From an uncultured Oxalobacter sp. (GTDB taxonomy: Bacteria; Pseudomonadota; Gammaproteobacteria; Burkholderiales; Burkholderiaceae_D), in contig CAKQWF010000001.1 of assembly GCA_934277985.1 (NCBI GenBank), positions 124,001-188,000 on the forward strand: a DNA stretch of 64,000 nt. The letters run 5' to 3'. The position numbers and the translations under genes were made by a program. Positions 9,949 to 17,509 of this stretch are shown here, piece by piece. Position 1 is the first letter of the stretch, and every line of letters starts with the position of its first letter. Under the pieces are notes generated by a model, which made no database searches, was not told where the DNA came from, and saw only the letters and a list, made by a program, of their open reading frames with translations.

Positions 9949-10083
9949 ATTCGTACTCGCCGGCAAGGTACATTATTTCAGGTTCTGGTTTTATGTCATA
10001 CGATGGTAATATGTTTCCGGAATAATCGGTCCGGCTTCGAGAGTCGGAATGGGTATTTGGTCGGTTTGAGAGAAGGCATGTGA

Positions 10084-11538
10084 ATGTTTGCTGCGATAGA
10101 TCTTGGTTCCAACAGTTTTCGTTTGCATATCGGCGAATATGTCAATGGTGCGATATGTGTGGTCAAGAGCGCCAGAGAACCTAACAGACTGGCAGCCGGA
10201 CTCGACAAGAATAATGTGCTTTCCAGGGAAGCGATGGATCGTGGGCTGGATGCACTCAAAAGGCTTCGTGCCATTCTGGTGGCTTATCCTCTGTCGGACG
10301 TCAAGGTGGTCGCCACCAATACGCTTCGTATCGCCGTCAATGCACAGGATTTTCTGCAGGAAGCCGAAAAGGTTCTCGGATATCCGATCGAGGTGATTTC
10401 CGGCGAGGAAGAAGGGCGCCTGATTTATCTGGGAGTGGCCAATGTGCTGGCAAAACCCGAAGAAAAAAGACTGGTGATCGATATCGGCGGCGGTTCGACG
10501 GAACTGATCTGCGGTCTGGGACAGGATATCGAACGGGTGGAATCGTTCAGCGTCGGTACGGTACGCCAGAGTCTGGCATTTTTTCATGGCGGAATCATTG
10601 ACGAGGCATCGTTCGAGGCGGCGATATTGTCGGCTCGCAGCCAGTTCGAGGACGCCGTGGATTATTACCGCAGCAGCGGCTGGACGGCGGTATACGGGTC
10701 GTCAGGAACCATCCGGGCGACTGCGGAAATTCTGGCGATCAACCGGATAGGCGACGGTCGTTTCACACTGGAAAATCTGGAGTTGCTCAAGGCGAGAATG
10801 ATCGAGGCCGGACATTTGAACCGTCTGAAACTTGATGGCATCAAGTCGGAGCGTGCCTCGTCGATTCTGGGCGGGCTGACGATTTTGATCGTGCTGATGA
10901 AGGATTTCGGTATCGAAATACTCAAACCGGTCGAGGCGGGCTTGCGTATGGGAATCATGTGGGACATCTATCTGATGTCCACGCAGAAGGATCGCCGTGA
11001 GGAAGCGATACGGAATATGCTCAAGCGTTACCATGTCGATGAACAGCGTGCCTTGCGGGTCGCCAATTATGCGCTGGCGATCTACAAGCAAATGGATCCC
11101 GACGCTGACCGTTTTCTGAAGCTCCTTTACTGGAGTGCGCTGTTGCATGAAATCGGCATGTTCATTTCACCGACCAATTATCACAAACATGGTGCCTATC
11201 TGATCGAGCATGCCGATATGGCAGGTTTCACTTCGCGTGAACAGCGACAGATGAGTCGCTTTGTACTCGGACAGAAGGGGAATCTGAAAAAACTGAACGG
11301 CATCATGATGATGCCAGATGCCACCAAGGCGGTATTGGCCTTGAGGCTGGCGGTCATGTTCCAACATGCCAAGGTCAGTTTCAAACCCGAAAAAATCAGG
11401 GTACGCGTCAAGTCGCGGCTGGATGTGACCATACCGAAAGAATGGCTGAATCTGTATCCGACCCTGTTGTACTGGCTGGAGCGCGAGTGCGACTGGTGGG
11501 AAGATGTCGGTATGGCGCTGACGGTGCGTACGACCTGA
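10084..11538 (+). CDS. ppx: Exopolyphosphatase (Ppx/GppA family)
   Basis: Ppx removes terminal phosphate from polyphosphate chains; GppA relatives hydrolyse pppGpp. The 484-residue protein opens with MFAAIDLGSNSFRLHIGEY, the phosphate-1 loop of the ASKHA fold. It contains VIDIGGGSTELI, the second phosphate loop, and a GSSGTIRATAEI segment. A C-terminal HD-like helical domain follows (about 310-484, LLHEIGMFISPTNYHKH). The presence of ppk nearby favours the Ppx function, but GppA activity cannot be excluded. It is convergent with the SulP gene, with only nine bases between stops. Confidence 0.9.
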   Translation: MFAAIDLGSNSFRLHIGEYVNGAICVVKSAREPNRLAAGLDKNNVLSREAMDRGLDALKRLRAILVAYPLSDVKVVATNTLRIAVNAQDFLQEAEKVLGYPIEVISGEEEGRLIYLGVANVLAKPEEKRLVIDIGGGSTELICGLGQDIERVESFSVGTVRQSLAFFHGGIIDEASFEAAILSARSQFEDAVDYYRSSGWTAVYGSSGTIRATAEILAINRIGDGRFTLENLELLKARMIEAGHLNRLKLDGIKSERASSILGGLTILIVLMKDFGIEILKPVEAGLRMGIMWDIYLMSTQKDRREEAIRNMLKRYHVDEQRALRVANYALAIYKQMDPDADRFLKLLYWSALLHEIGMFISPTNYHKHGAYLIEHADMAGFTSREQRQMSRFVLGQKGNLKKLNGIMMMPDATKAVLALRLAVMFQHAKVSFKPEKIRVRVKSRLDVTIPKEWLNLYPTLLYWLERECDWWEDVGMALTVRTT

Positions 11539-11547
11539 GGAAGCGTT

Positions 11548-13272
11548 TTATTTGAACAGGCTGTAAACGCTTTTTTGGGGGTTGGCCTTGATATGGGCCA
11601 GCCGGACGGCGCGCTCGACACTCAGACGGGAAAGCGAGACTTCCGGAAACTGGCGTCCGAGAGTGGATTGCAATATCCGGTGAACGGGATTTTTCAGGCG
11701 TGCCAGAATCAGTTTCTTGTTTTCCTTGCGCATTTCCACGAAAAAGTCACGCAGCGCCTCGACACTGGTCGCATCCAGATCCGTGGTTTGTTCCAGACTT
11801 AAAATGACGGTATGGACAGGCTGGCTGTCTGCCGAAACGATATATCTGGCTTGCAGCAGGATACGGTCGGCATTGGCGAAAAACATACTCTGATCCGGAC
11901 GCAGGATCAGGATGCCGGCGACCGGTTGCGCTTCCGGGAAAACCGACAGGCTGACGAAGTCATGGCTCTGGCCGAGACGTCCCAGTACGGATACCGTTGA
12001 TTTCGAGTTCTGGCGCAACATCATCAGCAGGCTGATGGCGATGGCGATCATCAGTCCCTGCAAGACCCCCAGCAACAGGACGGACAGAACGGATGCGACG
12101 ATGAGCAGGCGGTCGATTTTCCAGTTGAAATACAGTCTGAAACTGGAAAGCGACAACGTCGTCGCCATCGTGGAAATGACGATCGCCGCCAGTACAGGGA
12201 CGGGAATCCATTCGATGAAAGGCAATACGGTCAGGATGATGACCAGGGTGATGGCCATGGCATACAGGCCCGCCAGACGGGTTTTCGCACCGTAGGCTTC
12301 GTTGGCGGCTGTGGCTGAATAACCTGCGCCGACAGGCATGCCCTGGAAGATGCCGGAGACGAGGTTGGAAATTCCCAGAGCGAAAAGGTCACGGTTCGGA
12401 TAGATGGTGTCATGATGTTTCATCGCGAAACTGCGGATGGAACCGTATGATTCGGCATACAGGATAAAGACCAGCGCGATGCCAATTTCAAAAAGTTGCA
12501 TCCATTCCGGATAGCTCAAATCGGGCAGGATCGGGTTGTTGAGGTTGAGTTCGATACTGCCGACGTCGGGAATGCCGTATGAGGGCAAGTCGAACACTTT
12601 TCCGGCGACGATACCGGCGATGATGACAAGGGTTCCGCTGGGAATATTCCTGAACTGGCCATTTCTGATCCGGCGAAGCCATTCCATCAAAGCCAGAAAA
12701 ACCAGAGCCAGCACCGTGGCGGCAAGGCAGGCATAGTTCCATGAACGAAATTGTCGCAAGACATCCAGAATGAAAAGAAAAAGGTTGTCTTTCTGGACGC
12801 TGATGTTCAGTACGGAGGTGGATTGCTTGATGATGATGACGATCGCCAGTCCGAACGTGAATCCGCGAAGAACAGGTTTGGCGATGAAGTCGGTGACGTT
12901 GCCCATGCGGGTGGCTGCTGCCAGCAGGAAAATGATGCCGGTCATGATGACCAGACCGGACGCCAGGATCAGACGCAGTCCGGCATTGTCTTCCGCCATG
13001 GTCATGGTTGTGGCCGCAAGAACGACCGCAGAAGACGAAGTCGGAGAAACCAGCGCGAAACGGCTGGAACCCAGCAAACCATAGCACAATAGTCCCGCGA
13101 ACAGGCCGATGATGCCGGCTTGTGCCGGCAGATTGCCGATGCTGGAATAGGCCAGCGCCTGCGGCAACAGCAATCCGGCGATGGACAGGCCGGCGATAAT
13201 GTCTTGCCAGTTCAGATAGCCGACGTATCGGGTACGTATTTTCCGCAATGCTTCTTTTGCCGGCAGCTTCAT
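11548..13272 (-). CDS. SulP family anion permease with STAS domain
   Basis: SulP (SLC26-type) proteins move sulfate, bicarbonate or dicarboxylates across the inner membrane. The 574-residue protein begins with a short cytoplasmic stretch and the sulfate-transporter core (DIIAGLSIAGLLLPQALAYS, then PTSSSAVVLAA). It includes the conserved GMPVGAGYSATAANEAYGAK region and ends with a STAS domain (about 450-560, VILSLEQTTDLDATSVEALR). The substrate is not readable from sequence. Sulfate is the default; in an oxalate-using organism, oxalate transport would be conceivable but is speculation. It is encoded downstream of and in the same direction as ppk, 220 bases away. Confidence 0.85.
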   Translation of the reverse strand: MKLPAKEALRKIRTRYVGYLNWQDIIAGLSIAGLLLPQALAYSSIGNLPAQAGIIGLFAGLLCYGLLGSSRFALVSPTSSSAVVLAATTMTMAEDNAGLRLILASGLVIMTGIIFLLAAATRMGNVTDFIAKPVLRGFTFGLAIVIIIKQSTSVLNISVQKDNLFLFILDVLRQFRSWNYACLAATVLALVFLALMEWLRRIRNGQFRNIPSGTLVIIAGIVAGKVFDLPSYGIPDVGSIELNLNNPILPDLSYPEWMQLFEIGIALVFILYAESYGSIRSFAMKHHDTIYPNRDLFALGISNLVSGIFQGMPVGAGYSATAANEAYGAKTRLAGLYAMAITLVIILTVLPFIEWIPVPVLAAIVISTMATTLSLSSFRLYFNWKIDRLLIVASVLSVLLLGVLQGLMIAIAISLLMMLRQNSKSTVSVLGRLGQSHDFVSLSVFPEAQPVAGILILRPDQSMFFANADRILLQARYIVSADSQPVHTVILSLEQTTDLDATSVEALRDFFVEMRKENKKLILARLKNPVHRILQSTLGRQFPEVSLSRLSVERAVRLAHIKANPQKSVYSLFK

Positions 13273-13492
13273 GGGATCGGTTGGGTTGACGATATGTTTG
13301 GTACGGTCGTCGCACGTTTCGCTTCATCTCCGGGAGAAGGTGCGATGCAAACGGGTATTTCCGGTATTGTATACAGATTTGGCGAAGCGATATTGTCCGG
13401 TGCTCAAAAATGCCGGCAAAAAAGCACTGTACCGCAAACACGTTTGCCGGACGCAGGCGTCTGGCAGGATATCGTAGAGCGGGAAGGGCGGG

Positions 13493-15799
13493 CTAGTGGT
13501 CGACAGTTTCGGCAGGAATGTCGGCATGCGCTTCAGGGGAAGCGGTATCCGGCTGTGGTTGCATCGTGTCCGGCATGGTCTCTGTCAGTGGCGAATCGTC
13601 CGGGATGACGGTTTTTTTATCCGGCGTTTCTGACAGGGAAGCATCCTGAGAGACTGCGATGACATCCGATGGCGTCGGACCGACCAGTTCCTTGTGTACC
13701 TGTGCATCGTAAATTCCCGCCAGATATTGTTGTGCGCCGAAGGGCGTCTGTTTCTTGCGTTGTTTGCGTCGGCGGTAGGTACCGTTTGGTAAGAGTTCCC
13801 ATGAATTGGTATTGTCTCTCAAATAATATTTGAGTCCTTCGGCGATCACCCGTTTTTTCAGTGTCGGGTCAAGTACAGGGTAGGCGACTTCGATGCGGCG
13901 GAAAAGGTTGCGTGCCATCCAGTCCGCACTGGAAAGATACAGATCATGTTTGAGATCGTTACGGAAGTAATAGATCCGTTCGTGTTCGAGAAAACGGCCG
14001 ATGATCGAGCGGACGCGAATGTTTTCCGACAGACCCGGTACGCCCGGGCGCAATGCACAGGCACCCCGGACGATCAAATCGATTTTCACCCCCGACGAGG
14101 ATGCCAGATAAAGCGCACGGATGACGGATTCGTCGATGAGGGAATTCATCTTGGCGACGATTCGTGCCGGTCTGCCCTGTCGGGCGATTCTGATTTCATT
14201 GAGAATGGCACGTATCAGATGACGGTGCAGGGTAAAGGGTGCCAGCCAGAGATAATCCAGTTTTTTGGGGCGTGTCAGGCTGGTCAGGTGCAAAAACACT
14301 TCGTTGACTTCGCTGGTGATTTGCGGATGTGCCGTCAACAAACCGAAGTCGGTATAAAGCTTTGTCGTCGTCGGGTGATAATTGCCTGTGCCGAGATGAC
14401 AATAATAGCGGTAAGCACCCTGTTCACGGCGGATGACCAGCGCAAGTTTGGCATGGGTTTTCAGTCCCATCACACCATAGACGACTTGTGCACCGGCCTG
14501 TTCGAGCTGTTGTGCCCAGTCGATATTCTGTTCTTCATCGAAACGCGCTTTCAGCTCGACGATCACGATGACTTCTTTTCCCTTGCTGGCCGCGGAAATC
14601 AGTGCCTGCATCAGTTCGGATGTCATGCCGACGCGATAGATCGTCTGTTTGATGACCACGACATCAGGATCGTCGGCGGCATTGCGGATGAAGTCGATGA
14701 CGGTTTTGAATGTCTGGAATGGATGGTGCAGCAGGATATCCTTTTTTTTCAGGGTATCGAAGAGGTTGCCGTCATTTTCTGCATCTGGATTGACCGAAGC
14801 CTGATAGGGACGGAAATAAAGGGAAGGCGTTTTGACGAAATTGAAGATTTCGGAAAGCCTTACCATATTGACTGGGCCATTGACGCGGTAAAGGTAATCT
14901 TCATCCAGACCGAATTCATTGAGCAGGAAAGCGGCGAGATCGTCCGGGCAATTCTTGGCGACTTCCAGTCGGACCGCAGCGCCGAAGTGACGGTTTTGCA
15001 AACTGATTTTCAGTGCCTGCCTGAGATTTTTGACTTCTTCTTCGTCAACCCAAAGATCGCTGTCTCGTGTTACCCGGAATTGTGAGTAGGCAATCACTTT
15101 TCTTTCGGGGAACAGCTCGGAGATATGCGCGTGGATGACCGATGAAAGCAGACAGAAGGTAATACCGTCGTCAGAGAGTTCGTCGGGCAGCTTGATGACG
15201 CGTGGAAGTACGCGGGGTGCCTTGACGATGGCGATTGCGCTGCCTCGCCCAAAAGCGTCTTTTCCTGCCAGTGAAATGATGAAATTGAGACTTTTGTTGG
15301 CGACTTGCGGAAACGGATGTGCCGGATCGAGGACGATCGGTGTCAGCAACGGACGGATCTGGCTATCGAAATAGGATTTGACCCATGCACGTTGTGCTTC
15401 GTTGCGATCGTTGTGGCTTAACAGGTGAATGCCGTTTTTTGCCAGTTGCGGCAGGATTTTCCGGTTCAGAAGGGAGTACTGGTGTTCCACCAGCGCATGA
15501 CAGCGGACACTGATCTGGTGCAGCAGGTTTCCGGCATGAGTCAGCGTGGTTTTGTCAGCGCTTTGCCGGGCATGCAGGCTGGAAACACGGATTTCGAAAA
15601 ATTCATCGAGATTGCTGCTTCCGATACACAGGTAGCGCAACCGTTCCAGAAGCGGCAGGCTTTCATCTTCGGCCTGTGCCAGTACGCGACGATTGAATTC
15701 GAGCAGGGAAAGATCACGGTTGAGATACAGATTCGGTTCCAGTGAACCGACAGGCAGGTTCTGGACGGGTTTGGTCACCATGGATGCGCTTTCGGACAC
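13493..15799 (-). CDS. ppk: Polyphosphate kinase 1
   Basis: PPK1 reversibly polymerises the gamma-phosphate of ATP into polyphosphate. The 768-residue protein has the family's N, head and two phospholipase-D-like C domains: RDLSLLEFNRRVLAQAED near the start, GSSNLDEFFEIR, and two active-site histidines in LKTHAKLALVIRR (near residue 448) and RFLEHERIYYFRND (near 605). After the core a roughly 60-residue Pro/Thr/Asp-rich tail follows (from about 705), longer than in E. coli PPK and apparently unstructured. Together with ppx at 10084 it forms the polyphosphate pair, here separated by an intervening SulP gene on the ppk strand. Confidence 0.95.
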   Translation of the reverse strand: MSESASMVTKPVQNLPVGSLEPNLYLNRDLSLLEFNRRVLAQAEDESLPLLERLRYLCIGSSNLDEFFEIRVSSLHARQSADKTTLTHAGNLLHQISVRCHALVEHQYSLLNRKILPQLAKNGIHLLSHNDRNEAQRAWVKSYFDSQIRPLLTPIVLDPAHPFPQVANKSLNFIISLAGKDAFGRGSAIAIVKAPRVLPRVIKLPDELSDDGITFCLLSSVIHAHISELFPERKVIAYSQFRVTRDSDLWVDEEEVKNLRQALKISLQNRHFGAAVRLEVAKNCPDDLAAFLLNEFGLDEDYLYRVNGPVNMVRLSEIFNFVKTPSLYFRPYQASVNPDAENDGNLFDTLKKKDILLHHPFQTFKTVIDFIRNAADDPDVVVIKQTIYRVGMTSELMQALISAASKGKEVIVIVELKARFDEEQNIDWAQQLEQAGAQVVYGVMGLKTHAKLALVIRREQGAYRYYCHLGTGNYHPTTTKLYTDFGLLTAHPQITSEVNEVFLHLTSLTRPKKLDYLWLAPFTLHRHLIRAILNEIRIARQGRPARIVAKMNSLIDESVIRALYLASSSGVKIDLIVRGACALRPGVPGLSENIRVRSIIGRFLEHERIYYFRNDLKHDLYLSSADWMARNLFRRIEVAYPVLDPTLKKRVIAEGLKYYLRDNTNSWELLPNGTYRRRKQRKKQTPFGAQQYLAGIYDAQVHKELVGPTPSDVIAVSQDASLSETPDKKTVIPDDSPLTETMPDTMQPQPDTASPEAHADIPAETVDH

Positions 15800-15866
15800 G
15801 ATATATATCCTGACTGTTGGATTTGTTTATAGTCCTATCATAGCAAAAAGAGGTGACAAAATGATG

Positions 15867-15892
15867 ACACCGGGCAATAGCCCGGTGTTTTT
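15867..15892 (+). terminator. Strong hairpin between hsp20 and ppk
   Basis: ACACCGGGC (15867-15875) and GCCCGGTGT (15880-15888) form a nine-pair stem with a four-base loop. On the plus strand TTTT follows at 15889-15892, a classic terminator, yet no plus-strand gene precedes it. Read on the minus strand it follows the hsp20 stop but has only a broken T-run (CATCATTTTG). It probably ends the hsp20 transcript; the plus-strand polarity is odd. Confidence 0.6.
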
Positions 15893-15954
15893 GCCCGGTT
15901 ACTGACCGGATATGGCGATAGTCGCGACGTTTATGAACGGATTTTCAGAGGTGC

Positions 15955-16404
15955 TCAGTTGATGGTCAATTGGGTGCGTGTCGAGCCGTTTTTTTTTGGC
16001 AGTCGCAATTCGAGTACGCCATCATGATAGGTTGCGCTTGACATGGCGCTGTTGACATCCTGTGCCAGTGCGAAGCTGCGGCTCTGGATGCCGTGATAAC
16101 GTTCGTTGCGTATCGGCTTGCCGTATACCTTTTCTTCTGCCTCTTTTTTGATTTCGAATTCGATCGTGACCAAATTTCCTTCCACAGTGACTTTGATGTC
16201 TTCCTTGGCTACACCTGGCGCATCTGCCTTGATGAAGTAGGCTTCATCTGTTTCGGATACGTCGATTTTGATGCGCGGTTCGGTTTCCCAGTTGTTCCAT
16301 GGCGAGGCCAGACGGTAGTTGCTGAGAAATTCATCCAGATTGCGCAAAGGTTCGAATCTGCTGATTTCATTGAACGGATTGAAATTGGAAAGCATGTTGG
16401 ACAT
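15955..16404 (-). CDS. Small heat shock protein, Hsp20/alpha-crystallin family
   Basis: Hsp20 proteins are ATP-independent holdases that bind unfolding proteins. The 149-residue protein has an N-terminal arm (MSNMLSNFNPFNEISRFEPL) and an alpha-crystallin domain from about 43 to 138 (KIDVSETDEAYFIKADAPGV, then GVLELRLPKKNG). It ends in a short tail where the usual I-x-I/V motif may be represented by LTI. AGGGAG lies just before the start. A sigma-32-like promoter is visible upstream. It is monocistronic by position. Confidence 0.92.
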   Translation of the reverse strand: MSNMLSNFNPFNEISRFEPLRNLDEFLSNYRLASPWNNWETEPRIKIDVSETDEAYFIKADAPGVAKEDIKVTVEGNLVTIEFEIKKEAEEKVYGKPIRNERYHGIQSRSFALAQDVNSAMSSATYHDGVLELRLPKKNGSTRTQLTIN

Positions 16405-16451
16405 GTTTTTCTCCCTGAGGGAAAAGACGGACTGTAACGTTGTCTTTCGGG

Positions 16452-16482
16452 TTGATGGAATATCGTATGTTGCACTTTCAAG
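16452..16482 (-). promoter_or_regulatory. Sigma-32 (heat-shock) type promoter of hsp20
   Basis: Read on the minus strand, CTTGAAA (16482-16476) is an exact match to the sigma-32 -35 element. After a 15-base spacer TTCCATCA (16460-16453) matches the CCAT core of the CCCCATnT -10. It lies about 50 bases upstream of the hsp20 start, consistent with the gene's function. Confidence 0.65.
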
Positions 16483-16560
16483 TTAGCGTTTTTTCAAAAC
16501 GTGTTTTTGAGGGTGATCAACAGGAGGCAGCGATAATTTCGGAAGGGTTTTTCAAATAAA

Positions 16561-16576
16561 GGGGACAATGTAATAA
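16561..16576 (+). repeat. REP-like motif copy 1 upstream of the RAYT gene
   Basis: GGGGACAATGTAATAA is a diverged version of the GGGGACATAGTGAT motif at 16604. It lies in the same orientation 84 bases before the transposase-like start. Confidence 0.45.
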
Positions 16577-16603
16577 GAAAATTTGAAATCATGTGATACT
16601 ATT

Positions 16604-16617
16604 GGGGACATAGTGAT
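16604..16617 (+). repeat. REP-like motif copy 2, left arm of perfect inverted repeat
   Basis: GGGGACATAGTGAT is exactly the reverse complement of 17378-17391. The two arms bracket the transposase-like gene, spanning 788 bases in total. Confidence 0.7.
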
Positions 16618-16644
16618 GGAAACTGCATTTGTCGGAGTGAAACA

Positions 16645-17328
16645 ATGGCAAGAAGCGCAAGACTGGTGATACCAGGCATGCCGCATCATATCTATTTACA
16701 GGGCAATAACAGGCAAGATGTGTTCGGTGATGAAGAAGATTATCGTTGTTATCTGGACTGGCTCAGGGAAGCAGCGCGCCAGTATGGTGTCGATATCCAT
16801 GCCTATGCCTTGCTGAAAAACCGGGTTTATCTTCTGGGGACGCCGTCGGACCAGTCGGGACTGGCGCGCATGATGCAATGGATCGGGCGTCATTATGTGC
16901 CTTACTTCAACAAGAAGTACCTTCGGAGCGGAACATTGTGGGAGGGGCGGTTCAAGACATCCGTGGTGGAAACGGGGTGTTTGATGGACTGTTGCCGTTA
17001 TATGGAAATGATGCCTGTTACAAGCGGGTTTGCCGCTACGCCTGAAGCCTACGAATGGTCCAGTTACCGGCATCATGCCGGTATCTCGCCCAGTCCGCTG
17101 ATACGCGATCATGCGGTTTACTGGGAACTTGGCAATACACCATTCGGGCGTGAAATGGCTTATCGTGAACAATTTTTTCGTGCCGGTATCGATGACAGGC
17201 TGGAAAATATCCTGACGATGGGGTGGCCGCTGGGATCGGAGGCATTCATCAGACAACTCGAAGTATCGACGCAACGCCAGTTTCGTATGGGAAAACGGGG
17301 CCGTCCTGAAAAATTCGTGTCGAAATAA
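16645..17328 (+). CDS. RAYT-like Y1 transposase family protein with degenerate HUH motif
   Basis: The 227-residue protein belongs to the IS200-like/REP-associated tyrosine transposase group. It has the family opening LVIPGMPHHIYLQGNNRQ, SGTLWEGRFKTSVV, CCRYMEMMPVTSGF and YEWSSYRHHAG. In the family the metal-binding HUH motif reads approximately NHVHLL; here the same place (about residues 63-69) reads NRVYLL, so both histidines are replaced (Arg and Tyr). The frame is intact and has a GGAG ribosome binding site. Loss of metal ligands predicts no nicking activity, so it may be a decaying or domesticated DNA-binding protein. Inverted GGGGACA-type motifs flank it. It is AT-richer around its edges than neighbouring genes. 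Confidence 0.8.
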   Translation: MARSARLVIPGMPHHIYLQGNNRQDVFGDEEDYRCYLDWLREAARQYGVDIHAYALLKNRVYLLGTPSDQSGLARMMQWIGRHYVPYFNKKYLRSGTLWEGRFKTSVVETGCLMDCCRYMEMMPVTSGFAATPEAYEWSSYRHHAGISPSPLIRDHAVYWELGNTPFGREMAYREQFFRAGIDDRLENILTMGWPLGSEAFIRQLEVSTQRQFRMGKRGRPEKFVSK

Positions 17329-17377
17329 CCGTTTTTTTTGAATGAAAAAATCACAACATATTGTTTTTATTTGTATT

Positions 17378-17391
17378 ATCACTATGTCCCC
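17378..17391 (-). repeat. REP-like motif copy 3, right arm of perfect inverted repeat
   Basis: ATCACTATGTCCCC is the exact reverse complement of the motif at 16604-16617 and lies 49 bases after the transposase-like stop. Confidence 0.7.
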
Positions 17392-17425
17392 TTAAAAATA
17401 TAAAATATTTTTCGAAAACATAATG

Positions 17426-17439
17426 ATAACTCTGACCCC
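17426..17439 (-). repeat. REP-like motif copy 4
   Basis: ATAACTCTGACCCC is the reverse complement of GGGGTCAGAGTTAT, a diverged version of the GGGGACATAGTGAT motif. With copies 1-3 it gives two copies on each side of the gene in opposite orientation. Confidence 0.5.
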
Positions 17440-17450
17440 TTTTATTTTTG

Positions 17451-17479
17451 TTGTGCCGATTGCGAAAAGGATTTATCCT
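17451..17479 (+). promoter_or_regulatory. Candidate gltB promoter
   Basis: TTGTGC (17451-17456) and TATCCT (17474-17479) are separated by 17 bases and lie about 30 bases before the gltB start. The hexamers match the sigma-70 consensus only moderately. Confidence 0.35.
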
Positions 17480-17509
17480 GTTTCGGACAGTTAATTTTCG
17501 GGGGTCTAT

